Below, in pieces: positions 1 to 6,711 of a stretch of DNA of 37,661 nt. Source of the stretch: an uncultured Clostridia bacterium. Its GTDB lineage: Bacteria > Bacillota > Clostridia > Christensenellales > Borkfalkiaceae. The first letter of the stretch is position 1, and every line of letters begins with the position of its first letter. The position numbers and the translations under genes are program-made. The notes beneath the pieces are model-generated. The model was given only the letters and a program-made list of their open reading frames with translations, was not told the DNA's origin and ran no database searches. The stretch covers positions 1 to 37,661 of the forward strand of contig CAMUFJ010000018.1 in NCBI GenBank assembly GCA_947088135.1, written 5' to 3'.

Positions 1-1541
1 TTGCGGACGCTGTCCGAAAGGGTGGGCTGTCCGCCGCCGTTGACGCAGCCGCCGGGGCAAGCCATGATTTCGATGAAATCGTATTTCTTCTCGCCTGATT
101 TGATTTGCTTGATGATCGTTTCCGCGTTTGCAAGTCCCGAAGCGACCGCAACGCGTACGGTGTTGCCCGCAACGAGATAGGTGGCTTCTTTAATGGGCGC
201 AACGCCGCGGACTGCGAAGAAGTCGAGCACTTCGAAGCTTCCGTCCATCATGTGCGCCGCCGTACGGAGCGCCGCTTCCATTACGCCGCCCGTCGCGCCG
301 AAGATCGCGCCGCCGCCCGTTGCGACTGCAAACGGGTTGTCGAACTCTTCGTCGGGAAGCTCGGTGAACTTGATGCCCGCCGTTTTGATCATGCGCGCAA
401 GCTCGCGGGTGGTGATCGCCGCGTCCACGTCGCCCGCCATTTCTTCGCGCTTGCATTCGTTTTTCTTCGCCGTGCAGGGAATCACGCTGACAACATACAA
501 ATTCTTGGGATCGATGCCGTTTTTCTCGCACCAGTAGCTTTTGAGGAGTGCGCCGAACATCTGTTGGGGCGATTTGCAGGTGGAGAGGTGGGGGATCATT
601 TCGGGATATTTCTTTTCCACGAATTTCACCCAGCCGGGACAGCAGGAGGTGAACATGGGCATGGGTTTGCCCGTTTTAATGCGGTTGATGAGCTCGCTCG
701 CCTCTTCCATAATGGTGAGGTCGGCGGTCACGTCCATGTTGAACACGTGATCGGGGCCCAAGCGGCGGATAGCGGCAACCATTTTGCCTTCCACGTTCGT
801 GCCTACGGGCATATCGAACGCTTCGCCCAAAGTTGCGCGGACGGAGGGGGCGGTAAAGAACACGACCTGTTTTTGAGGATCGGAAAGAGCGGCCCAAACT
901 TCGTCGATGGTGGAACGCTCGGAGAGCGCGCCCACGGGGCAGGCAACGATGCACTGACCGCAGCCTACGCAGACGGACTGGGCAAGAGGCATATCGAAGG
1001 CGCTGCCGATGTGTACGTTGAAGCCTCTGCCGATGTGTCCGATCGCGTTCACGTGCTGTTTTTCGCACGCCGCAACGCAACGGCTGCAATTGATGCACTT
1101 GTCGTTGTCGCGCACGACGGCGGGAGCCGCGTCGTCGAGGGGAAGGGTGAAGTTTTCCCCTTGGAATCTGTCTTCGTCTACGCCGTAGCCGAGGGAGAGC
1201 TTTTGCAGTTCGCAGTTATGGTTTCTCTCGCAGGAGAGGCACTTTTTCTTGTGCTTGGAGAGGAGAAGCTCGAGCGTCATCTTTCTGCTCTGACGGCAGC
1301 GCTCGGTGTTCGTTCTCACTTCCATGCCTTCCGCCACGGGATAGACGCAGGCGGCGACCAAGCCGCGCGCGCCCGTCGCTTCCACCACGCACATACGGCA
1401 CGAGCCCACGCAGTTTACGTCCTTTAAGTAGCAAAGGGTGGGAATCTCGATATGCGCCTTGCGCGCCGCTTCCAAAATGGTGGAGCCTTCCGGAACGGTT
1501 ACGGGAATGTTATTGATTTTTAACGTTACGTTTTTCGCCAT
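1..1541 (-). CDS. hndD: [FeFe] hydrogenase catalytic subunit, HndD/HydA type (partial, C-terminus beyond window)
   Basis: Catalytic subunit of an NAD(P)-linked, possibly electron-bifurcating, [FeFe] hydrogenase; cytoplasmic. 513 codons are visible from ATG 1541; the family is about 580 residues, so roughly 70 C-terminal residues are outside. Order of domains: plant-type [2Fe-2S] domain (Cys37, 48, 51, 65 region), His-containing [4Fe-4S] site (His97-x3-Cys-x2-Cys-x5-Cys110), two [4Fe-4S] ferredoxin motifs (about 149-159 and 191-201), then the H-cluster domain with L1 TSCCPGW (298-304), L2 IPCTAKKNE (354-362) and L3 MACPGGCVNGGGQP near the window edge. The L2 motif normally starts with Met; here codon 354 (bases 480-482) is ATT, Ile. 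It starts 10 bp after hndC and is the third gene of the operon. The family assignment is firm; bifurcation is inferred from the three-subunit layout. Confidence 0.96.
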   Translation of the reverse strand, partial: MAKNVTLKINNIPVTVPEGSTILEAARKAHIEIPTLCYLKDVNCVGSCRMCVVEATGARGLVAACVYPVAEGMEVRTNTERCRQSRKMTLELLLSKHKKKCLSCERNHNCELQKLSLGYGVDEDRFQGENFTLPLDDAAPAVVRDNDKCINCSRCVAACEKQHVNAIGHIGRGFNVHIGSAFDMPLAQSVCVGCGQCIVACPVGALSERSTIDEVWAALSDPQKQVVFFTAPSVRATLGEAFDMPVGTNVEGKMVAAIRRLGPDHVFNMDVTADLTIMEEASELINRIKTGKPMPMFTSCCPGWVKFVEKKYPEMIPHLSTCKSPQQMFGALLKSYWCEKNGIDPKNLYVVSVIPCTAKKNECKREEMAGDVDAAITTRELARMIKTAGIKFTELPDEEFDNPFAVATGGGAIFGATGGVMEAALRTAAHMMDGSFEVLDFFAVRGVAPIKEATYLVAGNTVRVAVASGLANAETIIKQIKSGEKKYDFIEIMACPGGCVNGGGQPTLSDSVR

Positions 1542-1551
1542 TTTTGTTACC

Positions 1552-3465
1552 TCACTTTCTCACAACTGCGCCGAAACGGCAGTTGCCCATACATACGCCG
1601 CACTTAATGCACTTGCTGCTGTCGATCGCCATAGAGGGCAGTTTGTGACCGGGCGCGGTGTAGTCCGTCTTGGTAATTGCGTTTACGGGGCAGTTCTTGG
1701 CGCAGAGCCCGCAGCCGATGCACTTCTCTTTGTCGATGGAATAGTTGAGCATTGCCTTGCATACGCCCGCTTCGCATTTCTTTTCGTTGATGTGGTCTTC
1801 ATACTCTTTGCGGAAATAACGGAGGGTGGAAAGAATGGGGTTGGGCGCGCTCTGTCCGAGGGCGCAGAGGGAGGATTGCTTCATGTGGGAAGCAAGCTCT
1901 TCGATTTTCACGATGTCCTCGGGCTCGCCCTTGCCTTCCGTGATTTTGGTAAGGAGCTGTAAAAGACGCTTGGTGCCGATACGGCAGGGCGTACATTTTC
2001 CGCAGCTCTCGTCGGCGGTGAATTCCAAATAGAACTTGGAGATGTCCACCATGCAGGTGTCTTCGTCGAGAATGATCATTCCGCCGCTGCCCATCATAGA
2101 CCCGATCGCGAGCAAGCTGTCGTAGTCGATGGGGGTGTCGATGCACTCCGCGGGGATACAGCCGCCCGAGGGACCGCCCGTCTGAGCCGCTTTGAATTTC
2201 TTGCCGTCGGGGATGCCTCCGCCGATTTCTTCCACGATCTCGCGCAAGGTCGTTCCCATAGGAACCTCCACGAGTCCGACGTTGGTGATCTTACCGCCGA
2301 GCGCGAATACCTTCGTGCCCGAAGAGGATTCCGTGCCGATCGAGGAGAACCAAGCCGCGCCTTTTAAGATGATGGGGTTGATGTTCGCCCAAGTTTCCAC
2401 GTTGTTCAAAATGGTGGGTTTGCCGAACAAGCCTTTCACGGCGGGGAAGGGGGGACGGGGACGGGGTTCGCCGCGGTGTCCCTCGATACTCGTCATGAGC
2501 GCCGTTTCCTCGCCGCAGACGAACGCGCCCGCGCCAAGGCGGATATCGATGTCGAAATCGAACCCGAACCCTAAAATGTTCTTGCCGAGCAAGCCGTATT
2601 TACGGGCTTGATCGAGCGCGATTTTCAAGCGGTTGACTGCAACGGGATATTCCGCCCGCACGTAGATGTAACCTTGATGCGCGCCGATCGCATAACCCGC
2701 GATCGTCATGGCTTCGAGCACGCAGTGAGGGTCGCCCTCCAAGACGGAACGGTCCATAAACGCGCCGGGGTCGCCCTCGTCGGCGTTACAGCAAACGTAT
2801 TTCACGTCGCCCTGCGAAGCTTTTGCAAACGACCATTTTCTGCCCGTGGGGAAGCCCGCGCCGCCTCTTCCGCGCAAGCCCGAAGCGAGCATTTCGTTGA
2901 TAACGTCGTCGGGGGTCATGGAGGAGAGCACTTTTTCGAGCGCGGCATAGTCGCCCGCCGCGATCGCTTCCTCGATGTCCTCGGGCGCGATCACGCCGCA
3001 GTTGCGGAGCGCGATACGCATTTGCTTTTTATAGAAGGGAGTTTCCGCGAAGGGAATCACCGTGCCGTCTTTGGTTACGGTTCCCTGATAGAGAAGCTCT
3101 TTTACGATCTCGCCGTCCTTTACAAGGTGCTTTTCGGCAACCGTTTTTACGTGCTCGGGGGTCATCTGCGCGTAAAACGCGCCCTCGGGATACACGATCA
3201 TGATAGGGCCGAGCGCGCAAAGACCGAAGCAACCCGTTTTTACGACGAGCACGTCTTTGATGCCAAGCTCTTTGAGCGATTTTTCAAGTTGGTCGATGAC
3301 CTTCATGGAGTGGGAGGAGGTACAGCCCGTACCGCCGCAGACGAGTACCTGTTTGCGGTAGCCCGTTTCCTTTGCGAGTTTTTCGCCCTGTTCCTTTACG
3401 ACGCGGCGCACGTCGATGAGCGCCTTTTTCTTTTGGCGGATCGCGTCTAATTCTTTCGTCGTCAT
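1552..3465 (-). CDS. hndC: NAD(P)-linked hydrogenase flavoprotein subunit, NuoF-like (HndC/HydB)
   Basis: 637 residues. Diaphorase subunit that exchanges electrons between NAD(P)H, FMN and iron-sulfur clusters. N-terminal thioredoxin-like [2Fe-2S] domain with CGGTGC and TGCFGLC, then a NuoF core with the glycine-rich nucleotide/FMN motif GRGGAGFPTGRKW, an SLBB region, the SCGKCTPCRIG [4Fe-4S] motif, and two C-terminal ferredoxin motifs (CIGCGLCAKNCP and CIKCGVCMGNC). The chosen ATG at 3465 overlaps the hndA stop by 4 bases (ATGA), indicating translational coupling; the longer frame upstream lies inside hndA and is ignored. The C-terminal 2x[4Fe-4S] extension is typical of HndC/HydB rather than respiratory NuoF. 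Confidence 0.96.
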   Translation of the reverse strand: MTTKELDAIRQKKKALIDVRRVVKEQGEKLAKETGYRKQVLVCGGTGCTSSHSMKVIDQLEKSLKELGIKDVLVVKTGCFGLCALGPIMIVYPEGAFYAQMTPEHVKTVAEKHLVKDGEIVKELLYQGTVTKDGTVIPFAETPFYKKQMRIALRNCGVIAPEDIEEAIAAGDYAALEKVLSSMTPDDVINEMLASGLRGRGGAGFPTGRKWSFAKASQGDVKYVCCNADEGDPGAFMDRSVLEGDPHCVLEAMTIAGYAIGAHQGYIYVRAEYPVAVNRLKIALDQARKYGLLGKNILGFGFDFDIDIRLGAGAFVCGEETALMTSIEGHRGEPRPRPPFPAVKGLFGKPTILNNVETWANINPIILKGAAWFSSIGTESSSGTKVFALGGKITNVGLVEVPMGTTLREIVEEIGGGIPDGKKFKAAQTGGPSGGCIPAECIDTPIDYDSLLAIGSMMGSGGMIILDEDTCMVDISKFYLEFTADESCGKCTPCRIGTKRLLQLLTKITEGKGEPEDIVKIEELASHMKQSSLCALGQSAPNPILSTLRYFRKEYEDHINEKKCEAGVCKAMLNYSIDKEKCIGCGLCAKNCPVNAITKTDYTAPGHKLPSMAIDSSKCIKCGVCMGNCRFGAVVRK

Positions 3466-3959
3466 TTCTTTGCCCCCCTGTATTCGTCGAGAATGCCTTT
3501 TACCGAGTTGGGCGTAAGCTTGCCGTAAACCTCGTCGTTGATCATCATAACGGGCGCAAGACCGCATGCGCCCACGCAGCGGCAGCTATCAATGGAGAAC
3601 AGCCCGTCCTCCGTGCATTCGCCGCACTTGATGCCGAGCTCTTTCTCGATCTCTTCCAATATCTTGTCCGACCCCTTTACGTAGCAAGCCGTACCCAAAC
3701 AAATGCTGATGCGGTTCTTTCCCTTGGGTTTGAGAGAGAACTGCGAGTAGAACGTAACTACCCCGTAGACCTCGGAAAGAGAGATTCCGAGACCTTCCGC
3801 GATGATCTTTTGCACCTGCATGGGAAGATAGCCGTAAATGCCCTGTGCTTCCTGCAAAATGTGCATAAGACAACCCGGAGTCGAGCGCGATGCTTCAATC
3901 ACGGCGCGCAGCTTTTTTTCCTGTTCCGCCGTGCCGCATTTCGCTTCACATTGTGCCAT
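3462..3959 (-). CDS. hndA: NAD(P)-linked hydrogenase [2Fe-2S] subunit, NuoE-like (HndA/HydC)
   Basis: 165 residues; thioredoxin-like [2Fe-2S] protein of the 24-kDa NuoE family. Ligand pattern visible: CLGTAC (C-x4-C), then CRCVGAC in the C-terminal half, which supplies the C-x3-C pair. It forms the electron-transfer arm with HndC. The start at 3959 is favoured by an AAGGAGG ribosome site just upstream; a longer in-frame start near 4052 would lie upstream of the predicted transcription start. First gene of the hndA-hndC-hndD operon, with a promoter at 4024-4052. Confidence 0.95.
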   Translation of the reverse strand: MAQCEAKCGTAEQEKKLRAVIEASRSTPGCLMHILQEAQGIYGYLPMQVQKIIAEGLGISLSEVYGVVTFYSQFSLKPKGKNRISICLGTACYVKGSDKILEEIEKELGIKCGECTEDGLFSIDSCRCVGACGLAPVMMINDEVYGKLTPNSVKGILDEYRGAKK

Positions 3960-4023
3960 AACAACCTCCTTAATGGATACTTTTCCCGTATGCTGCGGGA
4001 AACTCTTTTTAATGTATGCGTTT

Positions 4024-4052
4024 ATTATATCATAGTCGGGGAAATTTATCAA
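4024..4052 (-). promoter_or_regulatory. Sigma-A-type promoter of the hnd operon
   Basis: Minus-strand -35 TTGATA (4052-4047), 17-bp spacer ending TGA, -10 TATAAT (4029-4024): five of six and six of six matches plus an extended -10. Predicted start near 4017 leaves a leader of about 58 bases before hndA. Confidence 0.72.
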
Positions 4053-4171
4053 GACTATTTCAAATATTGTCAGAAATTGTCTGAAAAAATATTTTTACGG
4101 GAGAAGCCGGAGAGCGGTCACAAACCTTGCATTCCGTGTTAAAATTTATTTGAATAGTTTTCAAAATACTA

Positions 4172-4200
4172 TTGACAAACCTTTTGAAGCGTGTTAACAT
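4172..4200 (+). promoter_or_regulatory. Promoter for the membrane protein gene at 4294
   Basis: TTGACA (4172-4177), 17-bp spacer ending TGT, then TAACAT (4195-4200). A perfect -35 with an extended -10 compensates for the weak hexamer. The predicted start near 4207 precedes the 15-codon frame at 4235. Confidence 0.65.
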
Positions 4201-4234
4201 AAAGGTGCATTCAAGATAATGGAGGGGTAGACCG

Positions 4235-4282
4235 ATGTATCGTAACGCTTATGATTTAACGGAATCTTCTCATGTTGAATAA
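4235..4282 (+). CDS. Possible 15-residue leader peptide
   Basis: ATG at 4235 preceded by GGAGGGG (4221-4227) at good spacing; reads MYRNAYDLTESSHVE and stops at 4280-4282. The stop abuts the AAAGGAGGG ribosome site of the next gene (ATG 4294). The placement between promoter and gene fits a translated leader that could couple or tune translation of the membrane protein. No attenuator hairpin or run of regulatory codons was seen, so a chance frame remains possible. Confidence 0.4.
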   Translation: MYRNAYDLTESSHVE

Positions 4283-4293
4283 AAGGAGGGAGC

Positions 4294-4674
4294 ATGAAAA
4301 AAAGGAAGATAATGACTTTGATTTTTATTTCTCTATTTTCACTTTTGGTTGCACTGAGCATCTACGTGATCGCGCTGGCGATAGAGGCAACGGTGCGCTT
4401 GCAGGGAACCGGTCACGTGATTGATTCTTATTGGAACATGGATCGGGCGGTGATGACGTTCGTCATGTTTTCCGTCATTATTTTGGCTTCCGTCGCAGGG
4501 ATAGCGTTTTGTTGTGTTAAATTCAAAATGCTGTCAGCGGAAACGGCGCGAGAAAAGACGGGAGAGGGAGAACAATCGCAGGCGGGACGGAAAAAATGCA
4601 ATCTTGCAATTTTGATTTGTGCTGTCATCATTATCGTCGCCTTTGTTTGCAGGGCTATGATCGATTTGTTTTGA
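4294..4674 (+). CDS. Small three-helix membrane protein, unknown function
   Basis: 126 residues. Hydrophobic segments at about 8-31, 52-75 and 103-122, separated by a polar loop rich in Glu, Lys and Gln (about 80-100). No recognised family. A strong AAAGGAGGG site fixes the ATG. It has its own promoter (4172-4200) and terminator (4709-4743), so it is a single-gene unit apart from the upstream 15-codon frame. N-terminal positive charges (KKRK) suggest a cytoplasmic N-terminus. It is lower in GC than the hydrogenase genes. A real gene is likely from its signals; its role is unknown. Confidence 0.75.
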   Translation: MKKRKIMTLIFISLFSLLVALSIYVIALAIEATVRLQGTGHVIDSYWNMDRAVMTFVMFSVIILASVAGIAFCCVKFKMLSAETAREKTGEGEQSQAGRKKCNLAILICAVIIIVAFVCRAMIDLF

Positions 4675-4698
4675 CGGCAGGTGCCTGAGAAAAAATGA

Positions 4699-4744
4699 AG
4701 CGTAATAATAAAAACACGGGCGGGTTGCCGTCCGTGTTTTTTAT
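4699..4744 (+). repeat. 46-bp direct repeat containing a terminator, copy 1
   Basis: Matches 5373-5418 at 44 of 46 positions, including the whole terminator hairpin and 12 bases before it. The two copies bracket the XRE/small-protein cassette. Confidence 0.85.
4709..4743. terminator. Bidirectional intrinsic terminator
   Basis: A-rich arm, hairpin AAAACACGGGCGG / CCGTCCGTGTTTT around a GTTG loop, and T-run. It ends the gene at 4294 and, read from the other strand, the XRE gene that stops at 4747. Confidence 0.8.
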
Positions 4745-4746
4745 CT

Positions 4747-4950
4747 TTAATCTTCTAAACCTAATAAATAATCTGCGCTTACGTCAAAAAATTTTGCCAA
4801 CAAAACAACAGCTTCGGCATTCGGCACTCTTTTCTCACTTTCCCATTGTTTAATGGCAGACGGGCTAAAACCGGTTTGCGTTGCGAGTGCGCGTTGACTT
4901 AAATGTCTTGCTATTCGTAATTCACTTAATCTTTCCGCAAAAATCTTCAT
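4747..4950 (-). CDS. XRE (Cro/CI) family transcriptional repressor
   Basis: 67 residues consisting almost entirely of one HTH_3 domain; the helix-turn-helix lies around residues 18-40 (LSQRALATQTGFSPSAIKQW) and the tail ends in the common YLLGLED. It is divergent from the gene at 5051 and separated by a promoter carrying two matching operators, so it probably represses that gene. The predicted -10 (4965-4960) places its own transcript start only a few bases before the ATG and there is no Shine-Dalgarno sequence, suggesting leaderless translation as for lambda cI. No toxin or dimerisation domain is attached. Confidence 0.88.
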   Translation of the reverse strand: MKIFAERLSELRIARHLSQRALATQTGFSPSAIKQWESEKRVPNAEAVVLLAKFFDVSADYLLGLED

Positions 4951-4959
4951 TCTTGGAAA

Positions 4960-4968
4960 ATTATATCA
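4960..4968 (-). promoter_or_regulatory. Extended -10 promoter of the XRE gene, likely leaderless
   Basis: Minus-strand TGA-TATAAT (4968-4960) with no good -35. Initiation about 7 bases downstream would fall near 4953, three bases from the ATG at 4950. Confidence 0.5.
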
Positions 4969-4986
4969 CAAATTTCACCAAAAAAG

Positions 4987-5034
4987 CTTGACAGGGTTCA
5001 AATGAACGCATATAATTATTGCGTTCAAATGAAC
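4987..5034 (+). promoter_or_regulatory. Consensus promoter with two repressor operators
   Basis: TTGACA (4987-4992), 17-bp spacer, TATAAT (5010-5015): a perfect sigma-A promoter. GTTCAAATGAAC (GTTCA-N2-TGAAC dyad) occurs twice, at 4995-5006 between the hexamers and at 5022-5033 over the start site. The flanks GGTTCA/TGAACGC and GCGTTCA/TGAACC also mirror each other. These are presumably the XRE binding sites and would fully occlude polymerase. Confidence 0.85.
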
Positions 5035-5050
5035 CAATAAGGAGAAAAGT

Positions 5051-5341
5051 ATGCAAACAGCGCGATTATTTGAGTTGATCGAACAAAGCAAGTTATACGA
5101 TTTGCGGGAAGAAATGGAAGAGAAAGACGAGCTTGGATTTGGGAAAACCGTTTGTGAACTGAGAGAAAAGCTATTTTCGGGATTGAACGACGAACAAAAG
5201 GAAATCGCAGAAAAGCTCGAAGTTGCTATCGAAAACAAGTTGGACGAATTGCACTACGGTTTGGAAGTGTTTTTAGTAAACTATACGTTTCGTATGGGCA
5301 TGGAAATGCAACGGGTATTCGACGAGGAAGATTTTAAGTAA
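5051..5341 (+). CDS. Small acidic helical protein, possibly DUF6809-like
   Basis: 96 residues, predicted mostly alpha-helical and charged, with no signal peptide or membrane segment. The pattern of a short N-terminal region, a middle helical EELREKL...LNDEQKE stretch and a C-terminal FLVNYTFRMGMEM resembles small clostridial proteins grouped as DUF6809. This is from memory and tentative. AAGGAG precedes the ATG. It is tightly controlled by the divergent XRE repressor through two operators, a layout seen in phage-derived switches and toxin-antitoxin-like units. The cassette is flanked by direct repeats. Function unknown. Confidence 0.75.
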   Translation: MQTARLFELIEQSKLYDLREEMEEKDELGFGKTVCELREKLFSGLNDEQKEIAEKLEVAIENKLDELHYGLEVFLVNYTFRMGMEMQRVFDEEDFK

Positions 5342-5372
5342 GGGTTTCAGTGCAACATTACGGAGAGAGGAA

Positions 5373-5418
5373 AGCGTAAAAATAAAAACGCGGGCGGGTT
5401 GCCGTCCGTGTTTTTTAT
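5373..5418 (+). repeat. 46-bp direct repeat containing a terminator, copy 2
   Basis: Second copy of 4699-4744, differing at two positions. It lies directly downstream of the gene at 5051. Confidence 0.85.
5384..5416. terminator. Intrinsic terminator, probably bidirectional
   Basis: Same hairpin as 4709-4743 with one substitution in the left arm (C-G-C-G), followed by six T. It ends the transcript of the gene at 5051, and the opposite strand would end the broken unit at 5440-5666. Confidence 0.78.
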
Positions 5419-5439
5419 GGTTTGGTTATTCCCAAAAAG

Positions 5440-5502
5440 TTACTTTTCCGTTCTCTCTTTCAGCCGTTTCAAGGCTTCTTCCTTGGTCGAACGAGCACTC
5501 AT
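5440..5502 (-). CDS. 20-residue small ORF coupled to the broken gene
   Basis: ATG at 5502 overlaps the stop of the preceding frame as ATGA. The product is short, basic and rich in Lys, Arg and Glu (MSARSTKEEA...), predicted to be one helix. The coupling suggests it was translated with the upstream gene when that was intact. No family recognised; it could be a chance frame. Confidence 0.35.
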   Translation of the reverse strand: MSARSTKEEALKRLKERTEK

Positions 5503-5666
5503 GCTTTACCGTTCTTTTCCTTTCTGCGTTTGTCGTTGATAATTTGAAGCGCTTCCTCGTCGATGACGGTAATGCCTTCCGATTTGGCGATGGAAACCAT
5601 TTGCGTGAGAGCCGCCTTTAAGAAGATGCGGGGGATCTTGGTGAGCCTGGCGCACGCTTAACTCAT
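5499..5666 (-). pseudogene. Short gene with in-frame stop at codon 3, possibly PCP_red-like
   Basis: AAGGAAG (5680-5674) precedes ATG 5666, but the third codon is TAA (5660-5658). The same frame then stays open for 52 codons to the TGA at 5501-5499, reading ACARLTKIPRIFLKAAL and on to a basic tail. The run 'ARL-KIP-FLK...AK-EGITVI-EEAL' resembles the small PCP_red helical domain (remembered pattern, not searched). A GAA-to-TAA change would explain the break. Reinitiation at an internal ATG (the MVSIAK segment) could still make about 33 residues. It has its own weak promoter. Confidence 0.55.
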
Positions 5667-5688
5667 AATTTTTGCTTCCTTTTTTACC

Positions 5689-5717
5689 ATTATATCGTAT
5701 TTCCGCGCGAAATACAA
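5689..5717 (-). promoter_or_regulatory. Weak promoter for the broken gene at 5499-5666
   Basis: Minus-strand TATAAT (5694-5689) with TTGTAT 17 bp upstream (5717-5712). The -10 is perfect but the -35 is poor. The predicted start near 5682 supports ATG 5666 over ATG 5690. Confidence 0.4.
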
Positions 5718-5760
5718 CCCTTTTCGTAAAATCGCATTTTTGTTTTCGGGTACGGTATTG

Positions 5761-5789
5761 TTGACAAACTTAATAAAATATGATAAACT
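5761..5789 (+). promoter_or_regulatory. Promoter of the degV-family gene
   Basis: TTGACA (5761-5766), 17-bp spacer ending TGA, TAAACT (5784-5789). Leader of about 30 bases containing AAGGAG before the GTG start at 5828. Confidence 0.6.
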
Positions 5790-5827
5790 ACGGCTTGGAA
5801 ATTAGTATAACGAAGGAGCGATAAAGC

Positions 5828-6682
5828 GTGGCGGTTAAAATTTTGGTCGATTCGGCTTCCGATATCGATGCGGAGGAAGCGAAGGAACTCGGCGTGGAGC
5901 TGTTGTCCATGGAGGTGGAAATCGAAGGCAAAAAATACATGGACGGCGTGGAGCTCACGCACAGGCAATTTTTCGAAAAGCTTATCGAGAGCAGCGAGCT
6001 TCCGAGAACGAGCCAAATCAATCCCTTCCGTTTCGAAGAAAAATTTGCGGAGCTTACGGAGCAGGGGCACGACGTGGTGGCGATCACCATTTCCTCCAAG
6101 CTTTCGGGCACTTATTCGGGCGCGGCGAGCGCGGCGAAAAAGTTCGGCGGGAGGGTATTTGCGGTGGATAGCCTCAACGCGTCGCTCGGGGAGAAAATTC
6201 TCTGCCGTTACGCGCTCGAACTGGCCGGGAAGGGCGCATCCGCGCAGGAGATCGCTTCGGGGCTGGAAAAGGCTCGGCGCAGGATCAACGTGCTTGCCCG
6301 CCTCGACACGCTTCACTATCTCAAAAAAGGCGGACGCATTTCGGCGATAACCGCTATTGCGGGGCAAATGCTTTCCGTAAAGCCTGTTATCGGCATCGTC
6401 GGCGGAGAGGTAAAGATGGTGGGGAAAGCGATCGGTTCGAAAAAGGGGAACAATCTTTTAAATTCGCTCGTCGAAAAGAAGGGTGTGGATTTCGGAATGC
6501 CCTTCCTTGTCGCGTACAGCGGGCTCAGCGATATCGTGCTAAACAAATATATCGAGGACAGCCGTCATCTATGGGAGCAGGGTACGAACAGCATTCCCGT
6601 CAGCCCGATCGGCAGTACGATCGGAACGCACATCGGACCGGGTGCGATCGGCGTCGCGTTTTTCGAGCAGGTAAAAGAATAA
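5828..6682 (+). CDS. DegV family fatty-acid-binding protein (FakB-like)
   Basis: 284 residues, usual length for the family. DegV/FakB proteins bind a fatty acid and, where studied, present it to the FakA kinase for phosphorylation and entry into phospholipid synthesis; cytosolic. Visible marks: N-terminal KILVDSASD, the lipid-pocket motif RTSQINPFRF (about 59-68), SSKLSGTYSGA, the central LHYLKKGGRIS, and a C-terminal IGTHIGPGAIGVAFF. The GTG at 5828 is chosen because AAGGAG lies 9 bases upstream and no ATG is better placed. It is a single-gene unit with its own promoter and terminator. No fakA is seen here. Confidence 0.93.
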   Translation: MAVKILVDSASDIDAEEAKELGVELLSMEVEIEGKKYMDGVELTHRQFFEKLIESSELPRTSQINPFRFEEKFAELTEQGHDVVAITISSKLSGTYSGAASAAKKFGGRVFAVDSLNASLGEKILCRYALELAGKGASAQEIASGLEKARRRINVLARLDTLHYLKKGGRISAITAIAGQMLSVKPVIGIVGGEVKMVGKAIGSKKGNNLLNSLVEKKGVDFGMPFLVAYSGLSDIVLNKYIEDSRHLWEQGTNSIPVSPIGSTIGTHIGPGAIGVAFFEQVKE

Positions 6683-6711
6683 AAAAACGAGCGGGTTTCC
6701 CGCTCGTTTTT
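6683..6711. terminator. Bidirectional terminator between degV and lacI
   Basis: 13-bp perfect stem AAAAACGAGCGGG / CCCGCTCGTTTTT with a TTT loop. The A and T arms let it work for both convergent genes. Confidence 0.9.

Noticed and set aside
105..1427. Long plus-strand frame antisense to the hydrogenase
   Set aside because: It lies wholly opposite hndD, which has all expected metal-binding motifs; the antisense product is His/Arg/Ala-rich with no recognisable domain.
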